Shown: positions 33,876-43,638 of the stretch, in pieces
Layout: each line of letters opens with the position of its first letter
Numbering within the stretch: position 1 is the first letter of the stretch
Assembly (NCBI RefSeq): GCF_020991005.1
Contig: NZ_JAJLLW010000004.1
Location: 186,001 to 250,000 of the forward strand
DNA: 64,000 nt
Origin: Halomonas sp. CUBES01
Lineage (GTDB): Bacteria; Pseudomonadota; Gammaproteobacteria; Pseudomonadales; Halomonadaceae
Direction of reading: 5' to 3'
The notes under the pieces: model-generated
Databases searched by the model: none
Told to the model about the DNA's origin: nothing
The model's input: the letters and a program-made list of their open reading frames with translations, nothing else
Made by a program: the position numbers and the translations under genes

Positions 33876-34670
33876 CTAGATATGCGGCGCCAGCTGCTTG
33901 ATGATGGCTTTATACAGGCGCGGGCCCGCCGCCAGCAGCTGGCCTTCGGCAGTCACGTTGGGCTGACCGTCGGGGCTGCCCATCAGCGCGCCGGCTTCTT
34001 TCAGCATCAGAGTGCCGACCTGCATATCCTGCTCTTCCAGGCCCAGCACAAAGGCGCTGTCGACGCGCCCGGTGGCCAGTTCGAGGATATCCAGTAGACC
34101 GCTGCCCGTGGCGATCAGGGTATCGACCTGAGGGGCAAGCTGCTGGGTAATGGTCAGATAGGCCGGCAGATGACGGGGGCGCAGCCATGATTCGGGGAGA
34201 CTCATGGCCAGTCGCGTAGCGCTGATGGCCTTGGCCTGGCTGACCCGCATACGCTTGTCGTTATGCTGGGCGCCGCGGCCACGGCTGGCAATGTACTCGT
34301 CGTCACCGAACGGCGAAATCACCACTGCATGCTCGGGACGACCTTTGACGAGACACACCACTGAGAGTGCAAAGCCCTTGCCCGCGACGGCCAGATTGGA
34401 ATAGCCGTGCATGGGCTCAATTTTCCAGACGGTATCGCCGCTTTCATCCTGGCCGGGACGGAAGGGCGTGTAGCGCCCCATCACCCCGTGCTGGGGATAG
34501 CCACGCTCTAGCTGCTGAACAATGGTGCCTTCGGCTTTACGCGCCGTGTCTTCAAGCAGTTTGTCGAGGTTGAACTCATCGTGCGCGTTTTCAATGCGCT
34601 CGCGCACCTTCAGGAAGTGTTCAACAGCGCCGCGCGCCGCGCGCAGCGTAAATTGGACCATCGGATTCAT
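33876..34670 (-). CDS. suhB: SuhB-like inositol monophosphatase family protein, catalytic site degenerate
   Basis: A 264-residue member of the inositol monophosphatase family, syntenic with suhB beside trmJ. The metal-binding motif normally DPxDGTTNF reads IEPMHGYSN at residues 84-92, so both metal aspartates are changed (to Glu85 and His88). The upstream Glu of the ITEESGE block is also missing (VMGRYTPF). Only the C-terminal Asp215 is kept. Phosphatase activity is therefore unlikely. In E. coli, SuhB works in rRNA transcription antitermination independently of catalysis, which would explain retention. Confidence 0.88.
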   Translation of the reverse strand: MNPMVQFTLRAARGAVEHFLKVRERIENAHDEFNLDKLLEDTARKAEGTIVQQLERGYPQHGVMGRYTPFRPGQDESGDTVWKIEPMHGYSNLAVAGKGFALSVVCLVKGRPEHAVVISPFGDDEYIASRGRGAQHNDKRMRVSQAKAISATRLAMSLPESWLRPRHLPAYLTITQQLAPQVDTLIATGSGLLDILELATGRVDSAFVLGLEEQDMQVGTLMLKEAGALMGSPDGQPNVTAEGQLLAAGPRLYKAIIKQLAPHI

Positions 34671-34812
34671 GGTTGGGCCTTGTCACAGTGATGTTAAAGA
34701 ACGGTAGGCGGACGCTTCGCCTTTGGCGCGCAATTCTAGCAGACCGCTATCGGGCATGCTATCGACTCATGGTAGACTGCCGCTTTTCCGCTTCCTGTGA
34801 CCGGGTCTTATC

Positions 34813-35601
34813 ATGCTTGAGCGCATTCGCATCGTCCTTATCGGCACCAGCCACCCTGGCAATATCGGCGGCGTTGCCCGTGCCATGCATAACATGGGGC
34901 TTGCCGACCTGGCGCTGGTGGCGCCGCGCTGCGAGGTCATTACCCAAGAGAGCATCTCCCGCGCCTCGGGTGCCGACCACCTGCTGCACAGCGCTCAGGT
35001 ATTGGCGACCATCGAAGACGCCGTGGCGGACTGCACGCTCGCGGTGGGGGCCAGCGCCCGCTCGCGTACCCTGCCGTGGCCGATGCTCTCGCCGCGCGAG
35101 CTTGCCGATCGCCTACCCGGTGAATGCCAGGCGGCAACGGCCCGCGTCGCGCTGGTCTTTGGCCGTGAGGACAGCGGCCTGACCAATGCCGAGTTGCAGC
35201 GCTGCCATGCTCACGTGCACATTCCCACCAATGCCGACTTCAGCTCGCTCAACCTGGCGGCCGCGGTGCAGGTGCTCGCCTACGAATGCCGCATGGCGTG
35301 GCTGGGTCAAGCCGACACTCAGCCACCTGCTGGCCCCCCCGCCGACGCGGCACAACCTGTCCCGGTGGCAGACGCGGATGATGAACTGGCCTCCCACGCC
35401 GACCTCGAGCGTTACTTTGAGCATCTGGAGCGCACCCTGGTGGCCATCGACTTCCACGACCCCGACAAGCCCCGCCAGTTGATGGCGCGGCTGCGGCGTC
35501 TCTATCTGCGCGCCCGCCCCGAGCAGATGGAAATGAATATTCTGCGCGGCATTCTCTCCGCCACCGAAAAGGCAACGCGGCCCGGGCATCACCGGGAGTG
35601 A
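34813..35601 (+). CDS. trmJ: tRNA (cytidine/uridine-2'-O-)-methyltransferase TrmJ
   Basis: A 262-residue SPOUT-fold methyltransferase acting on position 32 of tRNA anticodon loops. The N-terminal IRIVLIGTSHPGNIGGVARA, the LVFGREDSGLTNAEL motif and HIPTNADFSSLNLAAAVQVL form the knot and SAM site. A C-terminal helical extension follows. It is divergent from suhB and lies before cysE-iscR, the same order as in Pseudomonas. Confidence 0.95.
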   Translation: MLERIRIVLIGTSHPGNIGGVARAMHNMGLADLALVAPRCEVITQESISRASGADHLLHSAQVLATIEDAVADCTLAVGASARSRTLPWPMLSPRELADRLPGECQAATARVALVFGREDSGLTNAELQRCHAHVHIPTNADFSSLNLAAAVQVLAYECRMAWLGQADTQPPAGPPADAAQPVPVADADDELASHADLERYFEHLERTLVAIDFHDPDKPRQLMARLRRLYLRARPEQMEMNILRGILSATEKATRPGHHRE

Positions 35602-35726
35602 ACCGCTAGACTTGAAGACACCAGCGCGCGCCCCCACCATCATCTGTCAACCGCGCACAATCATTCGGCGATGATGGTCAGCACCGCCCGGTGATGAACC
35701 GCACTGCTACCGCCCAAGGGATCCCC

Positions 35727-36587
35727 ATGTTTCAACGCCTGCGTGAAGATATAAACAGCGTCTTTGAGCGCGACCCGGCCGCCCGCAACTTTCTTGAGGT
35801 GCTGACCAACTATCCCGGCCTGCACGCACTGCTGTTGCATCGCTGCAGCCACTGGCTATGGCAGAAGAACCTCAAGTGGCTGTCGCGCTCGCTGTCGACG
35901 TTTGGCCGCTGGCTGACCGGCATTGAAATTCACCCGGGGGCCACCATCGGCCGGCGCTTTTTCATCGACCACGGCATGGGCGTGGTGATTGGCGAAACCG
36001 CCCGGGTCGGCGACAACGTCACCCTTTACCAGGGCGTTACGCTGGGCGGCACCAGCCTCAACAAGGGCAAACGCCACCCGACCCTGGGCGATGGCGTGAT
36101 TGTTGGCGCCGGCGCCAAGATCCTCGGCCCCTTTACCGTCGGTGCCGGCGCCAAGGTTGGCTCCAACGCCGTGGTGACCAAGGAGGTGCCCGCCGGTGCA
36201 ACGGTGGTCGGGATTCCCGGCAAGATTGTCAAACGCGCCGAACCCGACGTTGAAGAAGCACTGGACGTGGATCCCGCCCGTCGCGAAGCCATCTGCCAGA
36301 AATTCGGCTTTGATGCCTACGGCGTCAGCGAAGACATGCCCGACCCGGTGGCCCGCTCCATGCAAGCCATGCTGGATCACATGCACGCCGTGGACGAGCG
36401 CATCGAACGCATGTGCTCGACCCTGCGCAAGCTGGATGCCAGCTACCGCGACGGCCAGCTCCCGGCGTTGCGCGACGAGGATTTCGCCGACATTCTGGAA
36501 GAGGCGGACGGCGCCTGCCCGGGGCTCGGCAAGCGTTCGACGCCCACGGCGTCTCACGACCAGGACACGCCAACGGGTAATGGTTGA
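35727..36587 (+). CDS. cysE: Serine O-acetyltransferase
   Basis: A 286-residue left-handed beta-helix enzyme that makes O-acetylserine for cysteine synthesis. Hexapeptide repeats include [40 protein letters not shown] and [20 protein letters not shown]. The start is the ATG of [13 protein letters not shown] at 35727; frame upstream of it is not conserved. The placement before iscR links sulfur supply to Fe-S assembly. The iscR promoter overlaps its stop codon. Confidence 0.95.
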   Translation: MFQRLREDINSVFERDPAARNFLEVLTNYPGLHALLLHRCSHWLWQKNLKWLSRSLSTFGRWLTGIEIHPGATIGRRFFIDHGMGVVIGETARVGDNVTLYQGVTLGGTSLNKGKRHPTLGDGVIVGAGAKILGPFTVGAGAKVGSNAVVTKEVPAGATVVGIPGKIVKRAEPDVEEALDVDPARREAICQKFGFDAYGVSEDMPDPVARSMQAMLDHMHAVDERIERMCSTLRKLDASYRDGQLPALRDEDFADILEEADGACPGLGKRSTPTASHDQDTPTGNG

Positions 36588-36613
36588 CCAAAGCACTCGG
36601 GTTTTCCCATAAT
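36584..36613 (+). promoter_or_regulatory. Candidate sigma-70 promoter of iscR
   Basis: TTGACC at 36584-36589 and CATAAT at 36608-36613 are separated by 18 bases, ending 50 bases before the iscR start. The -35 element overlaps the cysE stop codon. IscR usually represses its own promoter; I did not see a clear IscR box. Confidence 0.55.
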
Positions 36614-36663
36614 GGCAGCACATTTGCCGTTAGCGCTGAGCCATCGGCGTCGAGGTACCTGTC

Positions 36664-37131
36664 ATGCGTTTGACTACCAAAGGGCGTTACGCCGTTACGG
36701 CCATGCTGGATTTGGCCCTCAATGCCCAGCACGGGCCGACCAGCCTCAGCGAGATTTCCCAGCGCCAGGAAATCTCGCTGTCGTATCTCGAGCAGCTGTT
36801 TGCTCGGCTGCGCCGCTACGGGCTGGTCAATAGCGTACGCGGCCCGGGGGGTGGCTACCTGCTCGCCCATGCGCCGGACAGCATCAGCGTTTCCCAGGTG
36901 ATCGACGCCGTCAACGAAACCGTCGACGCCACGCGCTGCCAGGGGCTTTCCGACTGTCAGCAGGGCGATACCTGCCTGACGCACCATTTATGGTGCGATC
37001 TATCGTCGCAAATTCGCCATTTCCTGGATGACGTCACCCTCGCCCAACTGATGCAGCGGCCGGATGTCATGCGGGTGGCCGAGCGTCAGCAGCAGCGCGT
37101 TGCGGCGGGCATTCTGGCGTCATCCCCATAA
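36664..37131 (+). CDS. iscR: Fe-S cluster regulator IscR (Rrf2 family)
   Basis: A 155-residue Rrf2-type regulator. [19 protein letters not shown] opens the winged helix, with [20 protein letters not shown] as the recognition region. The [2Fe-2S] ligands are the three cysteines in [14 protein letters not shown] followed by His. With the cluster bound it represses the isc operon. It is followed by iscS after 36 bases. Confidence 0.96.
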   Translation: MRLTTKGRYAVTAMLDLALNAQHGPTSLSEISQRQEISLSYLEQLFARLRRYGLVNSVRGPGGGYLLAHAPDSISVSQVIDAVNETVDATRCQGLSDCQQGDTCLTHHLWCDLSSQIRHFLDDVTLAQLMQRPDVMRVAERQQQRVAAGILASSP

Positions 37132-37167
37132 CCCGGGCCGCGCGCCTCGTTTTTCAACACAGGTAAC

Positions 37168-38334
37168 ATGACCACGATGACGGCTACTTCGCTTCCCATC
37201 TATCTCGATTACGCCGCCACGACGCCGGTGGATCACCGCGTGGCCGAGGTAATGCAGCGCTACCTGACCGTCGATCAGCTGTTTGCCAACCCCGCCTCGC
37301 GCAGTCACATGCTCGGCTGGCAGGCGGAACAGGCCGTGGAGCAGGCGCGCCGCCAGGTGGCCGATACCATCGGCGCCGACCCGCGCGAAATCGTCTGGAC
37401 CAGCGGCGCCACCGAGGCCGACAACCTGGCGTTGATCGGCTACATGCGCGCCAACCGCGAGCGCGGTATGCACCTGGTCACCTCGACCATCGAGCACAAG
37501 GCGATCGTCGATACCGCCCGGGCGCTGGAACACGAAGGCTTCGAGGTTAGCTGGCTCGCCCCCGGCGCGGACGGCTGCATTCAGCCCGCGCAGCTACGCG
37601 ACGCCATGCGCGATGATACCGCGCTGGTCTCGCTGATGGCGGTCAACAACGAGCTGGGCAGCATCAACGACATCGCCGCCCTGGCCGCCGTGGCCCATGA
37701 ATTTGGCGCGGCCTTCCATTGCGACGCCGCCCAGGCCGTGGGCCGCATCGAGCTGTCGGTGGCCGCCCAGCAGGTGGACTTGATGTCGCTGTCGGGCCAC
37801 AAGGCCTACGGCCCGAAAGGCGTGGGTGCGCTTTACGTGAAGCGCCACCCGGACATGCGCATCGAGCCGCTGATTCACGGTGGTGGCCACGAGCGCGGCA
37901 TGCGCTCGGGCACGCTGCCCACGCATCAGATCGCCGGCATGGGCGAAGCCTTTAAACTCATTCAGCAGCAGCACGCCGAGGATCAGGCACGCATCATCCA
38001 GCTGCAGCAACGCTTTCTCAAAGGGCTCGAGGGGCTCGAAGGCGTCTACGCCAACACGCCGCTCGGGCAGTCGGTACCCAACATCCTGAACCTCGCCTTC
38101 GAAGGCGTGGACGGTGAATCATTGCTGATGGGGCTGCGCGATGTCGCGGTCTCCACCGGGTCTGCCTGCAACTCGGCAAGCGTTGACCCGTCCTATGTAT
38201 TACTGGGCATCGGCGTCCCGCGACGTCTTGCCCTCTCGTCGATTCGGTTCAGCTTCGGCCGCTTTACCACCGAGGCCGATATCGACCATGCGATTACGCT
38301 CATCCGCCACGCGGTGAGCGGGCTGCGCGCTTAG
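37168..38334 (+). CDS. iscS: Cysteine desulfurase IscS
   Basis: A 388-residue PLP enzyme that takes sulfur from cysteine for Fe-S clusters and thio-modified tRNA. YLDYAATTPVDHRVAEVM opens the protein, SLSGHKAYGPKGVGAL holds the PLP lysine, and VSTGSACNSASVDPS carries the active-site cysteine loop. The start may be MTTMTATS or the Met three codons later. Unusually, no iscU follows; the next gene is an IscA-type carrier. Confidence 0.96.
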   Translation: MTTMTATSLPIYLDYAATTPVDHRVAEVMQRYLTVDQLFANPASRSHMLGWQAEQAVEQARRQVADTIGADPREIVWTSGATEADNLALIGYMRANRERGMHLVTSTIEHKAIVDTARALEHEGFEVSWLAPGADGCIQPAQLRDAMRDDTALVSLMAVNNELGSINDIAALAAVAHEFGAAFHCDAAQAVGRIELSVAAQQVDLMSLSGHKAYGPKGVGALYVKRHPDMRIEPLIHGGGHERGMRSGTLPTHQIAGMGEAFKLIQQQHAEDQARIIQLQQRFLKGLEGLEGVYANTPLGQSVPNILNLAFEGVDGESLLMGLRDVAVSTGSACNSASVDPSYVLLGIGVPRRLALSSIRFSFGRFTTEADIDHAITLIRHAVSGLRA

Positions 38335-38374
38335 CAGCGCTAAGCGGCTGACTACTCAACAGGAGGACGCCTCA

Positions 38375-38701
38375 ATGGCCACACTCAACATTACGCCAGC
38401 TGCCGCCCAGCAGATCCAGCACGTGCTGGACGAACGCGGACAGGGCCTGGGTCTGCGCGTTTCCGTCAAGCCCAGCGGCTGCTCCGGCTATAGCTATGTA
38501 CTGGATTTCGCCGACCAGGTGACCGATGGCGATGTCCATTTTGAAGCCAACGGCGCGAGCGTTTATGTGGCGCCTGACGCGCTTGAAATGCTCGACGGCA
38601 GCGAAGTCGATTACGTCAACGAAGGGTTGAATCGCTTTTTCCGTTTCAACAACCCCAACGTAAAAGATGAATGCGGCTGCGGTGAAAGCTTTACCGTCTA
38701 G
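38375..38701 (+). CDS. iscA: IscA/HesB-family A-type Fe-S carrier
   Basis: A 108-residue protein with the three conserved cysteines of A-type carriers, in the block KPSGCSGYSYVLDFAD and in the C-terminal DECGCGESF. It accepts Fe-S clusters or iron and passes them to apo-proteins. AGGAGG precedes the ATG. It stands 40 bases after iscS where iscU would normally lie, and hscB, hscA and fdx are absent. Whether it is strictly IscA, ErpA or SufA type cannot be fixed by sequence alone. Confidence 0.88.
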   Translation: MATLNITPAAAQQIQHVLDERGQGLGLRVSVKPSGCSGYSYVLDFADQVTDGDVHFEANGASVYVAPDALEMLDGSEVDYVNEGLNRFFRFNNPNVKDECGCGESFTV

Positions 38702-38727
38702 CACACCGGCCTCACATGGCGTGACGG

Positions 38728-38825
38728 TATTCATCCCCCGGCTTAAGCGCTATAATCGCGCCTCTCGACAGCCGAGCCGGCTGCCGATGCCCTTATCTGT
38801 GCCGCCCCGGCCCGCCGGGGCGGCA
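38728..38825 (+). promoter_or_regulatory. ndk promoter candidate with a strong leader hairpin
   Basis: A perfect TATAAT at 38751-38756 is preceded by a weak TATTCA at 38728-38733. Downstream, GCCGCCCCGG and CCGGGGCGGC (38801-38824) form a very stable hairpin before the ribosome site, followed by GTATTTGTTT. The hairpin may act as an attenuator or 5' stabiliser for ndk. Confidence 0.5.
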
Positions 38826-38856
38826 GTATTTGTTTATCCTTCAAGGAGATTCTGAC

Positions 38857-39282
38857 ATGGCAACTGAACGCACGCTGTCCATCATCAAGCCCGATGCCGT
38901 CGCCAAGAACGCCATTGGTGACATCATTGCCCGCTTCGAGCACGCCGGGCTGCGCGTTGTCGCCGCCAAGATGCTGCACCTGTCCGAAGACAAGGCCGGT
39001 GGCTTCTACGCGGAACACAAAGAGCGTCCGTTCTTCAACGATCTGGTTGGTTTCATGACCTCGGGCCCGGTTGTCGTGCAGGTTCTGGAAGGTGAAGATG
39101 CCATCGCCAAAAACCGCGATCTGATGGGCGCGACGAACCCGAAAGAAGCCGCTGCGGGCACCATCCGCGCCGACTTTGCGGAAACAATCGACGCCAACGC
39201 TGTCCATGGCTCTGACTCTGCGGAAAGCGCCGAGCGTGAAATTAGCTATTTCTTCGGCAATGACGAAATCTGCCCGCGCTAA
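38857..39282 (+). CDS. ndk: Nucleoside diphosphate kinase
   Basis: A 141-residue enzyme that balances NTP and dNTP pools. The opening [17 protein letters not shown], the [16 protein letters not shown] block and the active-site histidine in [17 protein letters not shown] are all present. Length is standard. AAGGAG precedes the ATG at 38857. Confidence 0.97.
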   Translation: MATERTLSIIKPDAVAKNAIGDIIARFEHAGLRVVAAKMLHLSEDKAGGFYAEHKERPFFNDLVGFMTSGPVVVQVLEGEDAIAKNRDLMGATNPKEAAAGTIRADFAETIDANAVHGSDSAESAEREISYFFGNDEICPR

Positions 39283-39378
39283 GCTCGCCTACCCGGGTAG
39301 CGCCGCCGTTTCAACGTCTGTTGCCGGCCATTTACGCGGGGGCAACTGCCCCCGCCACTTCCTAAAACGCTGACCGCC

Positions 39379-40557
39379 ATGACCACCACCGTAGCCCAAC
39401 ATACGCCTAGCTCTGCCCCTCACCATGCACCTACTGCCCAGCCGACGCCCGAACGTCAAAACCTGCTGGGCATGTCGCGGGAGCAAATGGCGGCCTTTTT
39501 CGTCTCCATCGGCGAAAAGAAATTCCGTGCCGCCCAGGTGATGAAGTGGATTCACATCGAAGGCTGCGACGACTTCTCGGCAATGACGAACCTGTCAAAG
39601 CCGCTGCGGGAAAAGCTCGCTCAGGTGGCAGAGATTCGCGGCCCCGGGGTGATCTACGAAGGCACGTCCAGCGATGGCACCCGCAAGTGGGTGCTGGAAG
39701 TGGAAGACGGCAGCTACGTGGAAACCGTGCTGATTCCCGCTGAAAACGGCAAGCGGCGCACCCTTTGCGTCTCTTCCCAGGTGGGTTGCTCGCTGGATTG
39801 CAGCTTCTGCTCCACCGGCAAGCAAGGGTTCCAGCGCAACCTGACCGCCGCTGAAATCATCGGCCAGGTATGGGTTGCCCAGCGTAGCGTAGGGCCGCGT
39901 CGTGACACCGCCAACCGGCCGGTGACCAACGTGGTGATGATGGGCATGGGTGAGCCGCTGCTCAACTATGACAACGTCGTCCCCGCCATGAAGCTGATGC
40001 TCGATGACGACGGCTACGGCCTGTCAAAGCGCCGGGTGACGCTATCCACCTCGGGCGTGGTGCCCATGCTGGACAAGCTCGGCGACGAGCTCGACGTGAG
40101 CCTGGCGGTATCGCTTCACGCTGCCAACGACGAGCTGCGCAACGAGCTGGTTCCGCTCAATCGTAAGTACAACATCCGCGCGTTGATGGACGCCTGCCAG
40201 CGCTACCTGGCCAAGTGCCCGGAAAATCGCCTGGTCACCATCGAATATACCCTGATCAAGGACGTCAACGATCAACAGGAACACGCCGAACAGCTCGCGG
40301 CACTGCTTGACGAACTGCCCTGTAAAATCAATCTGATTCCGTTCAACCCGTTTCCCAATTCGGGCTACGAGACACCGTCGCGCAACCAGACCATGCGTTT
40401 TCAGCAGTGGCTGCACGACTTGGGCTACACTGCTCCCATTCGTTCTACCCGTGGCGATGACATCGATGCCGCCTGCGGGCAGCTTGTCGGCCGGGTGAAG
40501 GATCGCACCAAACGAAGCGCGCGCTATATTCAGTCGATTCAGCTAGATGCCGACTGA
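39379..40557 (+). CDS. rlmN: Dual-specificity 23S rRNA/tRNA adenine C2-methyltransferase RlmN
   Basis: A 392-residue radical-SAM enzyme that methylates A2503 of 23S rRNA and A37 of some tRNAs. The cluster motif is [29 protein letters not shown] is a family block, and the methyl-carrying cysteine lies in [14 protein letters not shown] near the C-terminus. The first 30 residues are a poorly conserved extension. It is followed by pilW, as in pseudomonads. Confidence 0.96.
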   Translation: MTTTVAQHTPSSAPHHAPTAQPTPERQNLLGMSREQMAAFFVSIGEKKFRAAQVMKWIHIEGCDDFSAMTNLSKPLREKLAQVAEIRGPGVIYEGTSSDGTRKWVLEVEDGSYVETVLIPAENGKRRTLCVSSQVGCSLDCSFCSTGKQGFQRNLTAAEIIGQVWVAQRSVGPRRDTANRPVTNVVMMGMGEPLLNYDNVVPAMKLMLDDDGYGLSKRRVTLSTSGVVPMLDKLGDELDVSLAVSLHAANDELRNELVPLNRKYNIRALMDACQRYLAKCPENRLVTIEYTLIKDVNDQQEHAEQLAALLDELPCKINLIPFNPFPNSGYETPSRNQTMRFQQWLHDLGYTAPIRSTRGDDIDAACGQLVGRVKDRTKRSARYIQSIQLDAD

Positions 40558-40651
40558 CGGGTCGCCGCCTTGACTTCCGGCGAACACAGCGCTTTGATGG
40601 ACACGGTTTAATTTAGCGATCCATCGTTTACGTAACCTTGCGAGGATTTAC

Positions 40652-41389
40652 ATGATGTGTCACCGCAGGCTTCATCACCCATCTCGGGTGCCCTTGCTCG
40701 CCGTACTGGTCGGCAGCTTGTGGCTAGCCGGCTGTGCCGCCACATCCTCTGTGCCTTCCTCGTCGTCAACGCCCGAAGCCGCCTCGGCCTATACGCAGCT
40801 GGGCGTGGCCTATCTGGAGCGGGATAACCTGCCCCGGGCCCTCAACGCCCTGGATCGGGCCCTCGAGATCGCCCCCGACAACGCCGAAGCCCTTCAGGCC
40901 ATCGCCCTGGTCTACCAGCGCCAGGGCGAAAGCGAGCTGGCCGATCAGCATTTCCAGCGTGCCATTGACACGGCACCGGACTTTACCCGCGCGCGTAACA
41001 ACTACGCCGCCTTCCTCTATCAGGAAGGCCGGGTGGAAGCGGCCTGCCAACAGCTCGAAAGGGCTTCCCGGGACGCGCAGTACGATAATCGCACACAACT
41101 ATTTGCCAACCTGGGGCAGTGCTACATGGCCCTGGGCGAGACCGAACTGGCACGCGAGCGCCTCAAACGGGCGCAACGCATCGATCCGCGCAATCCGCGC
41201 GGCTATTTCATGTTAGCTGAACTCGAGTATTCACAGGGCAATTACACCGACGCATGGTCGCCACTGCAAACCTACCTGCAGCTTGCCGGACCGAGTGAAG
41301 ATGCGCTTTCTCTGGCCGTTGATATTGCCGAGGCCCGCGGCGACGACGCCGCTGCGGCCGAGTATCAACGTCAGCTGGGTGCCGACTGA
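40652..41389 (+). CDS. pilW: Type IV pilus biogenesis/stability lipoprotein PilW (PilF)
   Basis: A 245-residue lipoprotein. The leader ends in LWLAGC, followed by a Ser-rich linker and about five TPR repeats (for example AYTQLGVAYLERDNLPRALN and YNRTQLFANLGQCYMALGE-like units). It anchors in the outer membrane and helps PilQ secretin assembly. The position between rlmN and rodZ is the conserved one. A second ATG directly follows the first. Confidence 0.88.
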   Translation: MMCHRRLHHPSRVPLLAVLVGSLWLAGCAATSSVPSSSSTPEAASAYTQLGVAYLERDNLPRALNALDRALEIAPDNAEALQAIALVYQRQGESELADQHFQRAIDTAPDFTRARNNYAAFLYQEGRVEAACQQLERASRDAQYDNRTQLFANLGQCYMALGETELARERLKRAQRIDPRNPRGYFMLAELEYSQGNYTDAWSPLQTYLQLAGPSEDALSLAVDIAEARGDDAAAAEYQRQLGAD

Positions 41390-41436
41390 GCGATGGACGC
41401 CCTGATCACCGATTATTTAATGAAGGATGCTCAGCC

Positions 41437-42480
41437 ATGAGCGAGACACTGTCACAAGCTAGCGATACCCCAGGCGTCAATGATTCTCCTGGCGAATTGT
41501 TGGCGCGCCGCCGCGAACAACTGGACATTCCGCTCAACGACGCCGCCCGCGCGCTGAACCTTCGCCCTGCGGTCGTGGAAGGCCTGGAGCTGGATGATTA
41601 CAGTGAAATCCCGGTGGTCACCTATCGGCGTGGCTACCTGCGCGCCTATGCCAAGTACCTGGCCATCGACGAGCAGCTTGTCCTGGACGCCTACCGGGCC
41701 CGCTTCGGCAACGCCGACGTGGAGCGCAAGGTGACTCCCGTCGCGGTCACCAAGCCGCCCTCGCGACTGGGGGCCTGGCTATTCAAGCTGGTCACGCTGC
41801 TGATCATTGTGGCGCTGATTGCCGTCACGGTGATGTGGTGGCAAAGCCGCGGCGGCAGCGAACTGCCGCCGCTGGATTCGTCCTCTTCAATGGACGCACC
41901 TGCCGAGCAGGATACCACCGGCGAGCTGTCCAACGAGGCTGACCAGGACGAGTCGGCCGCCTTATCCGCTAGTGGCAGCGCTGGCGACAGCGATTCAGCG
42001 CTGGACGATATGGATAGCGCCGATGACGGTGGCACAGCGAACACGGATACCGCCGGCGACAATACTTCCGGCGATGATACCAACGCCGATGCAGCGCCTT
42101 CCGCCACGGCTGAGTCGGCCCCGCTGATCGATGAAGACAGCGCCGCCCAGTCGGCCAACCTGACGACCAACGACGAAGACGATAATGCCGACAGCAGCGA
42201 CGCTGCCGAGGAAGCGTCGGGCAGCAACGACAGCAACCCCAACCAGCTGGCACTCACTTTTAATGAGCAGTCGTGGACGGAAATTATCGACGCTGACAAC
42301 CAGCGTGTGCTGGTAGGGCTTCAAGAACCCGGCACGTCCGCCAATGTCGAAGGTCAGCCACCGTTTCGGCTCACCGTGGGCAATGTCACCGGCGTCGAAC
42401 TTCGCTATCTTGGCGAAGACGTCGATCTGACATCCCGCGCGGGCGCCAACAACGTGGCTCGATTCACTCTGGGAGAGTAA
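41437..42480 (+). CDS. rodZ: Cytoskeletal protein RodZ
   Basis: A 347-residue bitopic membrane protein. The cytoplasmic helix-turn-helix domain ([20 protein letters not shown] to [17 protein letters not shown]) binds MreB. One transmembrane helix runs at about residues 113-130 ([16 protein letters not shown]). A long, very acidic Asp/Ser/Ala linker of about 120 residues follows, then a C-terminal beta domain. The linker is strongly acidic, in keeping with a halophile's periplasmic proteins. Confidence 0.92.
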   Translation: MSETLSQASDTPGVNDSPGELLARRREQLDIPLNDAARALNLRPAVVEGLELDDYSEIPVVTYRRGYLRAYAKYLAIDEQLVLDAYRARFGNADVERKVTPVAVTKPPSRLGAWLFKLVTLLIIVALIAVTVMWWQSRGGSELPPLDSSSSMDAPAEQDTTGELSNEADQDESAALSASGSAGDSDSALDDMDSADDGGTANTDTAGDNTSGDDTNADAAPSATAESAPLIDEDSAAQSANLTTNDEDDNADSSDAAEEASGSNDSNPNQLALTFNEQSWTEIIDADNQRVLVGLQEPGTSANVEGQPPFRLTVGNVTGVELRYLGEDVDLTSRAGANNVARFTLGE

Positions 42481-42487
42481 CCGACTT

Positions 42488-43603
42488 ATGCACGCTCAAT
42501 CGCCCATCAAGCGCCGAGCTTCGCGCCAGATCCATGTGGGTAACGTCCCGGTCGGGGGCGATGCCCCCATTGCCGTTCAGAGCATGACCAATACGGACAC
42601 GCTGGATGTCGCCGCCACCGTGGCGCAGATTCAGCAGCTGGAGAAAGCGGGAGCCGACATCGTGCGCGTCTCGGTTCCCGATATGGACGCTGCGGAAGCG
42701 TTTGGCAAGATCAAGCGTCTGTCGAACGTCCCGCTGGTCGCCGACATCCACTTCGACTACAAGATCGCCCTGCGCGTCGCCGAGCTCGGCGTCGACTGCC
42801 TGCGCATCAATCCCGGCAATATCGGCCGTGAAGATCGCGTCAAGGCCGTGGTCAACGCCGCCCGTGAGCACGGTATTCCTATCCGGATCGGCGTCAACGC
42901 CGGTTCGCTCGAGAAAGACCTGCAGAAGAAGTACGGCGAGCCTACCCCGGCAGCGCTTGTCGAGTCGGCCATGCGCCATATCGACTACCTCGACCGCCTG
43001 GACTTCCAGGACTTCAAGGTCAGCGTCAAAGCCTCGGACGTGTTCATGGCGGTCGCCGCCTACCGCGACCTGGCCACGCGCATCGAACAGCCGCTGCACC
43101 TGGGGATCACCGAAGCCGGCGGCCTGCGTTCGGGCACGGTCAAATCCTCCATTGGGCTTGGCATGCTGTTGATGGACGGTATCGGCGACACCATCCGCGT
43201 CTCGCTGGCCGCCGACCCGGTGGAAGAAATCAAGGTCGGCTACGACATGCTCAAGAGCCTCAAGCTACGTGCCAAGGGCATCAACTTCATTGCCTGCCCG
43301 AGCTGCTCGCGGCAGAATTTCGATGTCATCGACACCATGAATCAGCTCGAAGAGCGGCTGGACGACGTCATGACCCCGCTCAACGTCTCGGTGATCGGCT
43401 GCGTGGTGAACGGCCCAGGTGAAGCCAAGGAAACCGATATCGGTCTGACCGGCGGCAGCCCGGCCAACCTGGTGTATATCGATGGCAAGCCGGCCAGCAA
43501 GCTGCGTAACGACCACCTCGTCGATGACTTGGAGCGGCTGATCCGCGACAAAGTACGCGAAAAGCAGCAGCAGGAAGACAACACGATCGCCCGCAGCGTC
43601 TAA
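42488..43603 (+). CDS. ispG: 4-hydroxy-3-methylbut-2-enyl-diphosphate synthase (flavodoxin-dependent)
   Basis: A 371-residue [4Fe-4S] enzyme of the MEP isoprenoid pathway. The TIM-barrel region contains [19 protein letters not shown] and [18 protein letters not shown]. The cluster cysteines are in [14 protein letters not shown] and [12 protein letters not shown]. It begins eight bases after rodZ, the usual pairing, and precedes hisS. Confidence 0.97.
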   Translation: MHAQSPIKRRASRQIHVGNVPVGGDAPIAVQSMTNTDTLDVAATVAQIQQLEKAGADIVRVSVPDMDAAEAFGKIKRLSNVPLVADIHFDYKIALRVAELGVDCLRINPGNIGREDRVKAVVNAAREHGIPIRIGVNAGSLEKDLQKKYGEPTPAALVESAMRHIDYLDRLDFQDFKVSVKASDVFMAVAAYRDLATRIEQPLHLGITEAGGLRSGTVKSSIGLGMLLMDGIGDTIRVSLAADPVEEIKVGYDMLKSLKLRAKGINFIACPSCSRQNFDVIDTMNQLEERLDDVMTPLNVSVIGCVVNGPGEAKETDIGLTGGSPANLVYIDGKPASKLRNDHLVDDLERLIRDKVREKQQQEDNTIARSV

Positions 43604-43638
43604 TCGCGCCGCAGGACCGCCGACCCAGGGAGTTTGCC

